In this document: one piece after another, positions 40,276 to 51,365 of the stretch | Layout: every line of letters begins with the position of its first letter | Numbering within the stretch: position 1 is the stretch's first letter | Source of the DNA: Prochlorococcus sp. AG-388-A04 | GTDB lineage: Bacteria > Cyanobacteriota > Cyanobacteriia > PCC-6307 > Cyanobiaceae | NCBI GenBank assembly: GCA_003279935.1 | Contig: QCGL01000005.1 | Location: 25,954 to 89,953, forward strand | Direction of reading: 5' to 3' | Length of the DNA stretch: 64,000 nucleotides | The notes under the pieces: model-generated | What the model was told of the DNA's origin: nothing | The model's database searches: none | Seen by the model: the letters and a program-made list of their open reading frames with translations, nothing else | Program-made: the position numbers and the translations under genes

Positions 40276-43200
40276 ATGCATAGGATATTAAATATTGCTG
40301 GAAATGGAAATAATAACGTTGATTTAATAGAACATCCTAAAGCTGATTTTATATTTATCACAAGTGTAAAAGCTGATATTAATATAATTTCGGATTTAAT
40401 TGAAGATAAAGAATTTCTTTTATTACAAGATAATTTCAGAGCATTAGAAATTTCATACCTAAATACATTTGCACAAGTAGATAATTATTTTTTAAAAACA
40501 ATAAATTATGCCAAGATAGTTGTTTTAAGATTGTTTGGAGATAAAGGAACATGGAGTTATGGACTTGAACAATTAATAAAATGGCAAGAAGCAAATATTA
40601 ATAAAACTCTTTTAATTCTTTCTGGTACGGATGAAGAAGATTTATCACTAAATGAATTAAGTAGTGTTGATTTAGATACTTCATTAAAAATTAGTAAACT
40701 TCTTAAATCAGGTGGTAAGGAAAATTATAGAAGATTTCTTCATTGTTTAACTTATCTATCATCTAATGAAACTAATATTCCACAAAAGTATATCTCTAAC
40801 ATCATCTATCCAGATCCTTATCTATATGATTGGAAAAATGAAAAAGGATTAAAGGTTGGAATAATTTCTTATAAATCATTGTTTTTAGCAAACGAAATTG
40901 AATTATCAAATGAATTAATATCTCAAATAAGGTGTAATGGTTTGTCACCTAAAACAGTATTTATTTCAACTTTAAAAAATTACGATGTTCAGAGGGAATT
41001 GATTAATCTTTTTAAAAAAGAAGATATAAAATTAATAATTACAACTACCTCTTTTTCTTCCTCAATTAATAGTTGTAATGAAAATATAGATAATAATTTA
41101 AATATCTTCAAATCATTAAATCTTCCAATTCTTCAAATACTCTCTTCTAATAAATCCAGAAAGAATTGGTTGCAGTCATCAACTGGAATGAATTCAACAG
41201 ATTTATTAATGCAAATAATTATTCCAGAATTTGATGGTCGAATTACAACAAAACCTTGTGCTTTTAAAGAGGTTATTTCTGAAAATAAAACCTTATGTAG
41301 CAAAATTACAAGTTACAAAGTTGATTTTGGAAATATTAAATGGATAACCAAACTTACAAGTAATTATTTAAGACTAAATAATTTAAATAATTTTGATAAA
41401 AAGATATCATTAGTAATTGCAAATTATCCTGTAAAAAATGGAAGAATTGGAAATGGAGTCGGTTTAAATACTCCGCAGTCTGTCCTTAATATTCTTTATT
41501 GGTTAAAAGATGAAGGTTATGATCTTGGTTCTGGAGAATTACCTAAAAATTCATCAGAACTAATTTCGTTACTTATAAAAACTAGAACAAATGATATTGA
41601 ATCTCAAAATAACAAACCTCTTGATTATTTATCATTAAATGAATACTTAGAATTTTGGAACCAACTATCCCTTAAACCTAAAAATCTTATCGTTGATAGA
41701 TGGGGTATTCCATCTATGTCTCAAGATTTAGAAAACCAAGGTTTTTCGATTAATGGTCTTTTATTTGGAAAAATATGTTTACTAATTCAACCTCAAAGAG
41801 GCTACGATATTGAATCTAATAAAGATATACATTCTCCAGATCTACCACCACCCCATAGATATCTAGCCCAATATTATTGGATTGAAAGTAAATTTGATTC
41901 GAATGCTATTTGTCATATAGGTAAACATGGCACTATCGAATGGTTACCAGGTAAATCTATAGGACTTAGTGATGAATGTTTTCCGAGTATTATTTGTCCA
42001 CCAATTCCAAATATATATCCATTTATTGTTAATGATCCAGGAGAAGGATCTCAAGCAAAAAGACGAACTCATGCAACAATAATTGATCATCTAACACCTC
42101 CTTTAGATAGATCTGATTTGTATGGAAAACTCTCGATTTTAGAACAATGTTTAGACGAATATTATGAGGCTAAGTTATTAAATTCTAAGCGATTAAACAT
42201 CATTGAAAAATCTATATTAGAAATTATAAAAATTGATTTTAAAGACATTATATTATTAGACGACTCAAATAAAATTGAAAAAATTGACTCATATCTATGT
42301 GAACTAAAAGAATCACAAATAAGAACTGGTCTTCACATTTTTGGAAGTAGACAAAAATTTATAAATGAAATTAATTTAATCCTAAGTATTGCAAGAGTTC
42401 CAACTTCAAAACGTAGTGGTATAGTTCAATACATCGCTTCAAATCTTAATTTAGATTTAGATCCATGGACTAATAACTATGATCAAGTTCTTAGTGATAA
42501 CGATAAAGAAATTATTAGTAATTATTCAAAAGATAATATCAATAACTTTAGAAGAGCATTAGAATTTATAGAAAATCAAGCAAAATATTTAATTTATCAT
42601 TATTTTTACAAAGACCATATAACTCTAAATGAATTAAAAATATTAGAAAATAAAAATATATTATTATTATTTAATGTAGAAAAAAAACATAAAGACTATT
42701 TTAATCTAATTCATAAAGAAATATTAGAACCTATAATTAAATCGACCATAAATGAGAAGGCTTCATTTATAAATGCCTTAAATGGAATATATGTAAGTAG
42801 CGGACCATCAGGAGCTCCAACAAGAGGCAAAACTGAAGTTCTTCCTACAGGTAAAAATTTTTTTTCGGTTGACTCCAGAGGCTTACCAACAGAATCGGCA
42901 TGGATTGTTGGATGTGAATCAGCTTCTCAAATAATTGATTTATATAAACAGGATCATGGACAAGACCTTAAAAAATTAGCAATTTCTGTATGGGCGACAT
43001 CTACCATGAGAAACGGAGGGGAAGATGTTTGTCAAATATTGTATTTACTAGGCGTAAAACCAATTTGGGATGGCCCTTCTAGAAGAGTCATTGATATAGA
43101 AATAATTCCTTTAAGTATTCTTAATAGACCAAGAGTTGATGTTACTTTAAGAATTTCTGGTATGTTTAGAGATGCATTTCCACAATTAATATCTTTAGTT

Positions 43201-44013
43201 TACAAAGCTATAAAATTAGTTTCTCAACTTGATGAAGATAAAAAATTAAATCCAATTTCAGCATCTTATAAAGACGGAGATTCTTTAAATCGAATTTTTG
43301 GTTCTGCACCTGGATCATATGGAGCTGGATTACAAGAACTTATATCTAATTCTAGTTGGGAAAATATAAATGATTTTGCTGATTCTTATTTAAACTGGAG
43401 TAAATGGATATATTCTGATGGAAATGAACCTATCGAAAATAAAAAAGAATTAGAAAATGCGCTTAAAAATATTCAAGTAGTTATTCAAAATCAAGATAAC
43501 AGAGAACATGATATTTTAGATTCTGATGATTATTATCAATTTCAAGGAGGAATATCATCAGCAATAAATAAACTACAAGGCAAATTTCCCGAAATATATC
43601 ATGGTGATTTATCAAAATATCGTTTATCTAAAATAAATAAATTAAGCTATGAAATAAATAAGGTTGTTAGGACAAGAGTGCTTAATCCAAAATGGATAGA
43701 TGGAATGAAGGAAAACGGATATAAAGGTGCCTTTGAGTTTTCTGCAACGCTCGATTATTTATATGCTTATGATGCCACAACGGAAATCGTATCTGATTGG
43801 TGTTATACCCAAATATATAATTCTTGGATATGTGATGAGAACCTTAAAAAGTTTTTTATCGAGAATAATCCATGGGCCTTACGAGATTTATCCCAAAGAT
43901 TTCTTGAGATTATTAATAGAGAAATGTGGAGTGACCATACTCCAGAAATATTAGAAAATTTAAAAAAGATTGTTAATATGACTGATGCCAAAATTGAGAA
44001 AAACGAATACTAG
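40276..44013 (+). CDS. cobN: Cobaltochelatase subunit CobN
   Basis: GKHGTIEWLPGK, SGPSGAPTRGKTEVLPTGKNFFSVD, TMRNGGEDVCQILYLLGVKP. Confidence 0.95.
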   Translation: MHRILNIAGNGNNNVDLIEHPKADFIFITSVKADINIISDLIEDKEFLLLQDNFRALEISYLNTFAQVDNYFLKTINYAKIVVLRLFGDKGTWSYGLEQLIKWQEANINKTLLILSGTDEEDLSLNELSSVDLDTSLKISKLLKSGGKENYRRFLHCLTYLSSNETNIPQKYISNIIYPDPYLYDWKNEKGLKVGIISYKSLFLANEIELSNELISQIRCNGLSPKTVFISTLKNYDVQRELINLFKKEDIKLIITTTSFSSSINSCNENIDNNLNIFKSLNLPILQILSSNKSRKNWLQSSTGMNSTDLLMQIIIPEFDGRITTKPCAFKEVISENKTLCSKITSYKVDFGNIKWITKLTSNYLRLNNLNNFDKKISLVIANYPVKNGRIGNGVGLNTPQSVLNILYWLKDEGYDLGSGELPKNSSELISLLIKTRTNDIESQNNKPLDYLSLNEYLEFWNQLSLKPKNLIVDRWGIPSMSQDLENQGFSINGLLFGKICLLIQPQRGYDIESNKDIHSPDLPPPHRYLAQYYWIESKFDSNAICHIGKHGTIEWLPGKSIGLSDECFPSIICPPIPNIYPFIVNDPGEGSQAKRRTHATIIDHLTPPLDRSDLYGKLSILEQCLDEYYEAKLLNSKRLNIIEKSILEIIKIDFKDIILLDDSNKIEKIDSYLCELKESQIRTGLHIFGSRQKFINEINLILSIARVPTSKRSGIVQYIASNLNLDLDPWTNNYDQVLSDNDKEIISNYSKDNINNFRRALEFIENQAKYLIYHYFYKDHITLNELKILENKNILLLFNVEKKHKDYFNLIHKEILEPIIKSTINEKASFINALNGIYVSSGPSGAPTRGKTEVLPTGKNFFSVDSRGLPTESAWIVGCESASQIIDLYKQDHGQDLKKLAISVWATSTMRNGGEDVCQILYLLGVKPIWDGPSRRVIDIEIIPLSILNRPRVDVTLRISGMFRDAFPQLISLVYKAIKLVSQLDEDKKLNPISASYKDGDSLNRIFGSAPGSYGAGLQELISNSSWENINDFADSYLNWSKWIYSDGNEPIENKKELENALKNIQVVIQNQDNREHDILDSDDYYQFQGGISSAINKLQGKFPEIYHGDLSKYRLSKINKLSYEINKVVRTRVLNPKWIDGMKENGYKGAFEFSATLDYLYAYDATTEIVSDWCYTQIYNSWICDENLKKFFIENNPWALRDLSQRFLEIINREMWSDHTPEILENLKKIVNMTDAKIEKNEY

Positions 44014-44014
44014 G

Positions 44015-44662
44015 TTATCTGCCCAATAATGAATATCCATGACTATCTGTTCCGCAGGTTTTAAGCATATTAAGGCTTTCCGTTATTTTATTTATCTCTG
44101 AACATACAAAATTACTTGCTTGCCATCTTTCTTTTAAATCATAATCGTACCAAACTTCAATCCCATCAACTCCTTGCTTATTAGCCTCAGGGATAAGTTT
44201 ATAAAAGGGAATTCTGTACCTCGCTGGATGTGCAAGAAAAGATAAACCTCCAGCTAATCTGATTGCCTTGGTTACTGATTTGATGTGTAAATCATTCCCA
44301 ATTGGTGACTCGCATTGAATATAAGGTGTTAGATGAGTACTTTTTATATTAATTCCTAATCCAATAACATGAACTAAGCATCCTAGAAGTAAACAATTTA
44401 TTTCAATTCCAGAAATTAGTTTAAATGAATCAATTGGATATTTTTTGAGTATATTATTACGTTCAATAAAATCATGTGCTTTAACAGTGTGATGATCTGT
44501 TATGGATATAAATTTTATTTTATTTATAAAAGCTTGATCTAATAATTGTTCTGGATCAAAGCTCCCATCGCTAAATTTCGTATGACAATGAAAATTCACA
44601 ATGCCTGGACAGCTTTCCTTATTTATATTTGTTGTTATTTTTATTAAATCTTGCCTATCCAT
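44015..44662 (-). CDS. PHP-domain metal-dependent phosphoesterase
   Basis: NFHCHTKFSDGSFDPEQLLDQA, ISITDHHTV, FLAHPARYR, GTDSHG. Confidence 0.88.
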   Translation of the reverse strand: MDRQDLIKITTNINKESCPGIVNFHCHTKFSDGSFDPEQLLDQAFINKIKFISITDHHTVKAHDFIERNNILKKYPIDSFKLISGIEINCLLLGCLVHVIGLGINIKSTHLTPYIQCESPIGNDLHIKSVTKAIRLAGGLSFLAHPARYRIPFYKLIPEANKQGVDGIEVWYDYDLKERWQASNFVCSEINKITESLNMLKTCGTDSHGYSLLGR

Positions 44663-45254
44663 TCTTTAGAGTTTCTTCATTTTTTCTCCTGATTTTTGCA
44701 TATAACTGAATAGATACAAGCATAAATATTATTAGTCCAAATACACTCCATGTCGCAATACTAGTAGGAAAATTATTTTTAAAAATAACTAATAGTACAA
44801 TAATAAATAATAATAACGTAGGAAGTTCATTTAATAATCTAAGGTTTTTTGCTGATATTTTTGAAGTACCATTCTGTAAAGAGTTCATTATTTTATAACA
44901 ATAAAAATGATATATTACTAAGCCCAAAACAAAAGAAATTTTTACCTGAAGCCATTTTTCACTTAGCCATCCAGGTTGCATAATTACTAAACAGATAGCC
45001 ATACTTAAAGCAAGTATCATTCCCGGTGTAGTAATAATATTGGCAAGCCTTTTTTCCATTAAGGAATATTGATCATTAAACGCAATCTTCAAATCATCTT
45101 GCATGGTTCTTGACTCTTCATGATATATAAAAAGCCTAACTAAATAAAAAAGACCAGAAAACCATACAATTACCCCAATGATGTGAAGAGACTTAAACCA
45201 TAAATATGCTTCTGATGACAAATTAATAAAATATAATTTATAAACTATTACCAA
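44655..45254 (-). CDS. hemJ: Protoporphyrinogen oxidase HemJ (UPF0093)
   Basis: WFKSLHIIGVIVWFSGLFYLVRLFIYH...WLQVKISFVLGLVIYHFYC, LNELPTLLLFIIVLLVI. Confidence 0.9.
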   Translation of the reverse strand: MVIVYKLYFINLSSEAYLWFKSLHIIGVIVWFSGLFYLVRLFIYHEESRTMQDDLKIAFNDQYSLMEKRLANIITTPGMILALSMAICLVIMQPGWLSEKWLQVKISFVLGLVIYHFYCYKIMNSLQNGTSKISAKNLRLLNELPTLLLFIIVLLVIFKNNFPTSIATWSVFGLIIFMLVSIQLYAKIRRKNEETLKNG

Positions 45255-45309
45255 TATAAATACTTATTTAATAGTGAATAATTTTAAATTTATAAAAATT
45301 AATCAATAT

Positions 45310-47280
45310 TTATAACTCATTAAAGTAATTATAAATATCATTTGCTGAATGTATACCCAGACCTTTAACTTTTGAAAGTTCCTCTCTACTTGCAATTCTA
45401 ATTGCATCAATTGAATTAAAATGCTCAAGCAAATCTTTAATACGTGAAGGTCCTAAACCTGGTATTTGGGATAATTGAGATCTATTCATTCGCGTAGATC
45501 TTTTATTTCTATGAAATGACAATGCAAATCTATGTGCTTCATCTCTTACTCTTCGAAGTAATAGAATACCTTTTTGATTTTGATCAGTTTCGAGAGATTT
45601 TGAGAAACCTGGTATGAATATCTCTTCATTTTTTTTTGCTAATGAACATATACTAACTTCTTCATGTAGATCTAATTTTGTTAATGCCTTCAATGCTGCA
45701 TTTAATTGTCCTTTACCCCCATCAATCATAATCAAATCTGGCCAATCTGTTAGTAGATCATTTTCTAATGCACTTTTTTTCTTATCTTGTAAAGAACTAA
45801 TGTCTCCGCCATCAATTTTAAATTTTGACCATTTTTTAAATCTTCTGTATATAACCTCATAAATTGAAGCAAAATCATCACTATGACCAATATATACATT
45901 TGGATCTTTAATCTTATATTTTCTATAATTTTGTTTGGATGGAATACCATCTATAAAGACTACTTGTGATGCTACAGGATCTGTTCCTTGTATATGACTA
46001 ATATCGTATCCTTCGATTCTTCTCGGCTGGTTAGTTAATTCAAGTATTTGTGTCAAGTCTTCTATTGCAGATTCATTATCTTGAATTCCATTTAATATCC
46101 TCTCTAATTCTAATTTTGCATTTTTTAAAACCATTTCAACGGTTTCAAACTTTTTATTTCTTTTTGGGATAATTAACTTAACCTTTTTCTGCCTTAATTC
46201 ACTCAACCATTCTTCAATTGTTTTATGTTTTGGAAGATTAAATTGCAATAAAATTTCTGATGGTATTTCAACTCCTTCTACATTAATGTAGTGCTCTTCT
46301 AATACTCTTTGTAGGATCTCTTTCTCATCTCTATTATCAATTTTTTGAGTATATCCAATCCTTCCTATTAATTTACCAGACCTCATTTGAAAAATTTGAA
46401 TACTAGAGATATTATTTTCAGAAACAATGCCAAAAATATCTCTATTAATTGATGAGTCTGGTATCGAAATTTTTTGAGATTCGGTTAATAATTTTAAACC
46501 TAAAATTTGATCTCTTATTTTAGCAGCATTTTCAAATTCTAAATCATTGGAATATTGATTCATTTTTCGTTCTAGAAAAACTTTTAGATCATCGTTCCTT
46601 CCTTGAAAAATCATAGATACTTGCTTCATAGTTTTTTTATAATCTTCTGAGGATATTATTTCTTGACAAACACCTGGACATCTCCCAATTGAATAATTTA
46701 AGCAAGTTCTATCTTTATAAACAGGACGTGGTCTTTGTCTTAACGGAAATATTTTTTTAATAATGAATAATGTTTTTCTTAATAATCCAACATCAACATA
46801 AGGTCCATAATATCTATCAAAATTATTTCTATTTCTCCTTTTTCTTGTTATGAAAATTCTTGGATATTGTTCGCTCCATGTAATGCAAAGGTATGGATAT
46901 TTTTTATCATCTTTTAATAAAATATTAAAATAAGGTTTATTAGTTTTAATTAAATTTGATTCTAAATTTAAAGCTTCATACTCACTATCTGTAACTATAA
47001 TTTCAATTTCAGTTATTTGTCTAACCATTAGACTTAATCTTGGTGACAGTTCAGCATAATTATTAAAGTAACTACTGACCCTATTTCTTAGTGTTTTAGA
47101 TTTGCCTATATAAAGTAAGTTATTATCAATATCCTTAAAAAGATAACAACCAGAGGATTTTGGTATTTCAGTTAGTCTTGATTTTAATAACTCCTTATTT
47201 TTAATAAGTTTATATTCAATTTTAAGATTATATTTTTTATCAAATACTTTAGTAGAAACCTTTGTTGAAGGATTATTCAT
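45310..47280 (-). CDS. uvrC: Excinuclease ABC subunit C
   Basis: GIY-YIG domain (SSGCYLFKDIDNNLLYIGKSKTLRNRVSSYF), RRIEGYDISHIQGTDPVASQVVF, HhH C-term. Confidence 0.97.
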   Translation of the reverse strand: MNNPSTKVSTKVFDKKYNLKIEYKLIKNKELLKSRLTEIPKSSGCYLFKDIDNNLLYIGKSKTLRNRVSSYFNNYAELSPRLSLMVRQITEIEIIVTDSEYEALNLESNLIKTNKPYFNILLKDDKKYPYLCITWSEQYPRIFITRKRRNRNNFDRYYGPYVDVGLLRKTLFIIKKIFPLRQRPRPVYKDRTCLNYSIGRCPGVCQEIISSEDYKKTMKQVSMIFQGRNDDLKVFLERKMNQYSNDLEFENAAKIRDQILGLKLLTESQKISIPDSSINRDIFGIVSENNISSIQIFQMRSGKLIGRIGYTQKIDNRDEKEILQRVLEEHYINVEGVEIPSEILLQFNLPKHKTIEEWLSELRQKKVKLIIPKRNKKFETVEMVLKNAKLELERILNGIQDNESAIEDLTQILELTNQPRRIEGYDISHIQGTDPVASQVVFIDGIPSKQNYRKYKIKDPNVYIGHSDDFASIYEVIYRRFKKWSKFKIDGGDISSLQDKKKSALENDLLTDWPDLIMIDGGKGQLNAALKALTKLDLHEEVSICSLAKKNEEIFIPGFSKSLETDQNQKGILLLRRVRDEAHRFALSFHRNKRSTRMNRSQLSQIPGLGPSRIKDLLEHFNSIDAIRIASREELSKVKGLGIHSANDIYNYFNEL

Positions 47281-47289
47281 CTATTATTT

Positions 47290-47778
47290 CTAACCTCCGT
47301 AATTCCATCCCGTAGTATTTAAATTTAACGAATCAACATCATTATTTAAATAAGCAGATAAAACCTCACCAACAAAAACTGTATGATCACCATACATAAC
47401 ATTTCCTACAACCTTACATTCGACACCACCAACACTATCAACTAATATCGGTAAACCAAATTCTCCCAAATTAAATTCTACAGATTCAAATCTTCCTCCA
47501 AGTGCTTTTTGCGGCTTAAAAAAGACTGCGGCTAAATCCTTTTGATCACTTTTCAGAACATTTAAAGAAAACTTACCAGTATTTTTTATTATTTCATGAC
47601 TGGAACCTTCAGCTCTTACAGCCATAACAACTAGGGGAGGGTTAAATGAACCTTGTGTAACCCAGCTAGCAGTAAAGCCATTAACTTCATTTGTTTCATC
47701 ATCTTTCACTCCGCAAATAAACAATCCATGTGGTATTTTTCTTAATAAGATTTTTTTTGCTTCAAGATTTAATGTCAT
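47290..47778 (-). CDS. Flavin reductase-like domain protein
   Basis: LLRKIPHGLFICGVKDDETNEVNGFTASWVTQGSFNPPLVVMAV...; resembles the C-terminal flavin reductase domain of cyanobacterial flavodiiron proteins. Confidence 0.8.
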   Translation of the reverse strand: MTLNLEAKKILLRKIPHGLFICGVKDDETNEVNGFTASWVTQGSFNPPLVVMAVRAEGSSHEIIKNTGKFSLNVLKSDQKDLAAVFFKPQKALGGRFESVEFNLGEFGLPILVDSVGGVECKVVGNVMYGDHTVFVGEVLSAYLNNDVDSLNLNTTGWNYGG

Positions 47779-47837
47779 AATTGATTTAACTCATAATCGT
47801 ATTTTAACCAAATATACTTTCTAATCATAATTAAATT

Positions 47838-48317
47838 ATGAAAATTCTTTACCCAGGTACATTTGATCCTTTAACAAATGGTCATTTAGATTTAATACAA
47901 AGAGCTGAAAAATTATTTGGAAATGTAGTTGTAGCTGTTTTGGAAAATACTAGTAAAAACCCAACCTTTGATATTAGTAAACGAATAGTACAAATAAACA
48001 ATGCTGTATCTCATCTATCAAATATTAGTGTTATTTCCTACGAGGGTCTTACAGTAGATTGTGCAAAAGACGTTAACGCGAATCTAATATTAAGAGGATT
48101 AAGAGCTATGAGTGATTTTGAATATGAACTTCAAATCGCGCATACAAATAAATCTCTTAATACAGAAATAGAAACAATTTTTCTTTCTACTAATACAAAT
48201 TTTAGTTTTTTAAGTAGTTCCTTGGTTAAAGAGGTTGCTAAATTTGGAGGTGAAATAAACCATATGGTGCCTGATTCCGTAGAAAGAGATTTAAAAAAAT
48301 ATTATAAGAAAGATTAA
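47838..48317 (+). CDS. coaD: Phosphopantetheine adenylyltransferase
   Basis: [47 protein letters not shown]. Confidence 0.97.
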   Translation: MKILYPGTFDPLTNGHLDLIQRAEKLFGNVVVAVLENTSKNPTFDISKRIVQINNAVSHLSNISVISYEGLTVDCAKDVNANLILRGLRAMSDFEYELQIAHTNKSLNTEIETIFLSTNTNFSFLSSSLVKEVAKFGGEINHMVPDSVERDLKKYYKKD

Positions 48318-49543
48318 ATACATCCTTCTAATCTATAGATGTTTTTTAAAAGGTTAAATGTCTTATCCCTGTCTATATTTTCTGAGTTTTGAATAATACT
48401 TATAACTAGAGGTTTCTTATCTTTGTATAGATATCCTGATAAGGCAAATACATTTGATAAAGTACCTGTTTTCCCAAAAAACTTACCTTGTAATTCTGAG
48501 TTTGTGAATCTTTTAGCCAATGTTCCTCTTACGCCAATAATTGATAGTGAAGATTGGTAAGTACTAAAGTTTTTTGAATATTTCATCTTATTCAAGAATT
48601 CTGATATTAATTTTGTTGTTACTCTATTATTTCTAGAAAGACCACTGGCATCAGAAATAGTTGAATTATCAACTTTTAATCCTCTATTTTTCAACCAATA
48701 TTTTAATTTAATATAATCATTCTCATTCCAAGAATTGGAAGCATTTTTAAAAAGTGATTCTGCAGTAAAGTTATGGCTTTCAGAATTAGCTAATGTTATT
48801 AATGATAATAATGGATTAGCAGCAATTGCTTCCAATCTAATTGATGAATTCAAATAATGTTTTTCAGAATTATCTTCAATATTTATATTTATTGAGGCAT
48901 AAGGAAATTTTTTAAAAATATATTTTTCTATAGTATTTTTTAAGTATTCAATATTTTCATATTTACTCTCATTACTATTTAATGCCAAAGTTGTAATAGG
49001 AGCTCCGTAATCGTATTGCTTATCAATATATGTCCAACCTTTTGGCCAATAATTTTTAGAATTTATTTCTAAGATATACAGATTAATATTATTACTGTAA
49101 GTAATATTAGATAGTAATTTATAAATATCAGAATAGTTAAGATCTGGATCCCCTTGACCTACTAAATAATATTTATCTTTACCCTTTCTAAATATTGACG
49201 TTTTAAAACTTCTTGAGGATTTGAATTTATTTAATACATATGCAGTACTAAATAACTTTAAATTTGAAGCTGGTATTCTTAATATATCATCATTATATGA
49301 ACCTATAAGAAAACCATTTTCATTAATAATGGATACGCTAAAAGTCTTATCAAGTGATTTAAATAATAATTCATCATACTTAATACACTTTTTGTTATTC
49401 CTAATTATTCCTGCAGAATTAAAATATATGTTATTTAATAATTTACTTTTTTGAGTATTTAATAAATTCCATATTAAAAGAGGAAAACTTAATAAGCCAA
49501 TAAATAAAATTATATAAAAATAAAATTTTCTAAAAACTTTCAA
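48314..49543 (-). CDS. dacB: D-alanyl-D-alanine carboxypeptidase (PBP4/DacB-like)
   Basis: [14 protein letters not shown] (SxxK), [21 protein letters not shown] (KTG). Confidence 0.85.
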   Translation of the reverse strand: MKVFRKFYFYIILFIGLLSFPLLIWNLLNTQKSKLLNNIYFNSAGIIRNNKKCIKYDELLFKSLDKTFSVSIINENGFLIGSYNDDILRIPASNLKLFSTAYVLNKFKSSRSFKTSIFRKGKDKYYLVGQGDPDLNYSDIYKLLSNITYSNNINLYILEINSKNYWPKGWTYIDKQYDYGAPITTLALNSNESKYENIEYLKNTIEKYIFKKFPYASININIEDNSEKHYLNSSIRLEAIAANPLLSLITLANSESHNFTAESLFKNASNSWNENDYIKLKYWLKNRGLKVDNSTISDASGLSRNNRVTTKLISEFLNKMKYSKNFSTYQSSLSIIGVRGTLAKRFTNSELQGKFFGKTGTLSNVFALSGYLYKDKKPLVISIIQNSENIDRDKTFNLLKNIYRLEGCI

Positions 49544-49545
49544 AA

Positions 49546-50211
49546 CTATAAATTTACAAAAATAGTTTCATTATCAGGTCTCTCATCAAATTCTTTTATA
49601 AATAAATATCTTTTATTAATTTCTTTAAAAAGTAACCAATTATTTGGATAAGAATGCATTAATGCACCATTATCAATTGGTTGAAGAAAGTAAACGTTAT
49701 ACCAAGTTTTTACAAAGTTTTTTCTTCTTTCTCTTATTACACTTCCTATCCCAATATTTGCATCTTCAAATTTTGGATTTAAAGAATAATGCAAACCTTT
49801 AAAGTTATCACACATAGGTTCAAATGTATCAAAATCGTAAGGTTGAGGCCGTATCGATATCAAGATTGATTCATCCTGATCGATATAAATGGATTCATTA
49901 AAACCTTTAAATGTAAAAATATTTTCTTTAATATCTGGATAATCCCTCTGAGCTAAAGCTACAGCTCCTGGATCAGAGTAAGTAAGAAAAACATTTTTTT
50001 TTATTTTTTTATTATTATAGTAATTTGCAAGAATCTTATAAATAGTTATACCTATTTTATTAAATTTTAATCCCTCGAAATTAAATTCAACAGTAAATCG
50101 AAAACTTGATAGTTTTAAACTAGAGATTATTGAATGTTCAAGATTTTTTAAAGCATCATTAAGATCCTTAGGTAGCACATAAATAGTATTCATTAGAATT
50201 TTTTTATACAA
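49546..50211 (-). CDS. DUF1995 family protein
   Basis: LPKDLNDALKNLEHSIISSLKL...RFTVEFNFEG, YSDPGAVALAQRDYPD, HSYPNNWLLFKEI. Confidence 0.7.
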   Translation of the reverse strand: MYKKILMNTIYVLPKDLNDALKNLEHSIISSLKLSSFRFTVEFNFEGLKFNKIGITIYKILANYYNNKKIKKNVFLTYSDPGAVALAQRDYPDIKENIFTFKGFNESIYIDQDESILISIRPQPYDFDTFEPMCDNFKGLHYSLNPKFEDANIGIGSVIRERRKNFVKTWYNVYFLQPIDNGALMHSYPNNWLLFKEINKRYLFIKEFDERPDNETIFVNL

Positions 50212-51365
50212 ATTTGAATTAGTTTAAATAATCGATCTATATCAGACTTCTTATTCATAGATCCTAAACTAACACGAATGTTTGAATAAAGTTGATTACT
50301 ATCATATCCCATATTTTCAAGAGTAAGACTATGTTTTCCTGAGGAGCTAGAACATGCACTACCACTACTTATAGCAACATTATTATCAGACATATAATTA
50401 ATAACCTTATAAGCTTTTATTGGTTCTAATTTCGTATTAAATAAAAGAAATGATATATGATTTGGAAGTCTTTCAGTACTACTACCTGTAATTTTAATAT
50501 TTGGATTATTAGATATTTTATTTATAAAATATTTTCTAAGCAGTACTTTTTTATTATTTTCGAACTCGGCATTATACGAATTGAATTTAATTCTTCCCTT
50601 AATATTTTTTATTGACTGATACATTCCTGCTATTAATGGTAAAGGAGTTGTTCCTTGTCTTATTGAATATTCTTGAGAAAGTGAAATATCATTATTTTTT
50701 AATAACAATCTAGATTTTGAATTCGTCAATAGCAATCCTATGCCTTTAGGACCTCCAAATTTATGTGCAGATAAACTTAATAGATCACAGTTAAGTTCTT
50801 TCCAATTAAAAATACCGTTACTTAATATCTGTGTCCCATCGATATGAAATAAAATATCTAATTCCTTGCATTTAGTTCCAACTAATTGGACAGGTTGTAA
50901 AGTTCCTACTTCACTCTGACCCCAAATTAGCGAAACAAGATTTGTGTTATTTTTAATTACTTTATTAATGTTTGATATATTTATAATCCCATCTCTATTA
51001 ACTGGCCATTTATAGATTTCCCAACCTTTTCTTCTTAGCTTATTTGCTGAAATTATTGTGGCTTGATGTTCAACATTAGAGATAACAACTCTTCCACACT
51101 TATATTTATCACTAAGATTACTAAATACTAATGATGTCGATTCTGAAGAGCCTGACGTAAAAACGATATCTTCTGTATTTGCATTTAAAATCTTAGCTAT
51201 TTTAAGTCTTATTTTCTCTAGGTATGTCGCACATCTAATTCCATATTTATAAGTTGAGGATGAATTACTCCAATAGTTTTTGTATGTAGAATTTATTTTA
51301 TTTAATACATTCTTAGATAATGGAGTTGTAGATGCATTATCAAGATAAATATACTTATTGTTCAT
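50193..51365 (-). CDS. Cysteine desulfurase (NifS/IscS-type)
   Basis: YLDNASTTPLSKNV, DLLSLSAHKFGGPKGIGLLL, SGSACSSSSGKHSLTLENMGYD. Confidence 0.92.
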   Translation of the reverse strand: MNNKYIYLDNASTTPLSKNVLNKINSTYKNYWSNSSSTYKYGIRCATYLEKIRLKIAKILNANTEDIVFTSGSSESTSLVFSNLSDKYKCGRVVISNVEHQATIISANKLRRKGWEIYKWPVNRDGIINISNINKVIKNNTNLVSLIWGQSEVGTLQPVQLVGTKCKELDILFHIDGTQILSNGIFNWKELNCDLLSLSAHKFGGPKGIGLLLTNSKSRLLLKNNDISLSQEYSIRQGTTPLPLIAGMYQSIKNIKGRIKFNSYNAEFENNKKVLLRKYFINKISNNPNIKITGSSTERLPNHISFLLFNTKLEPIKAYKVINYMSDNNVAISSGSACSSSSGKHSLTLENMGYDSNQLYSNIRVSLGSMNKKSDIDRLFKLIQICIKKF

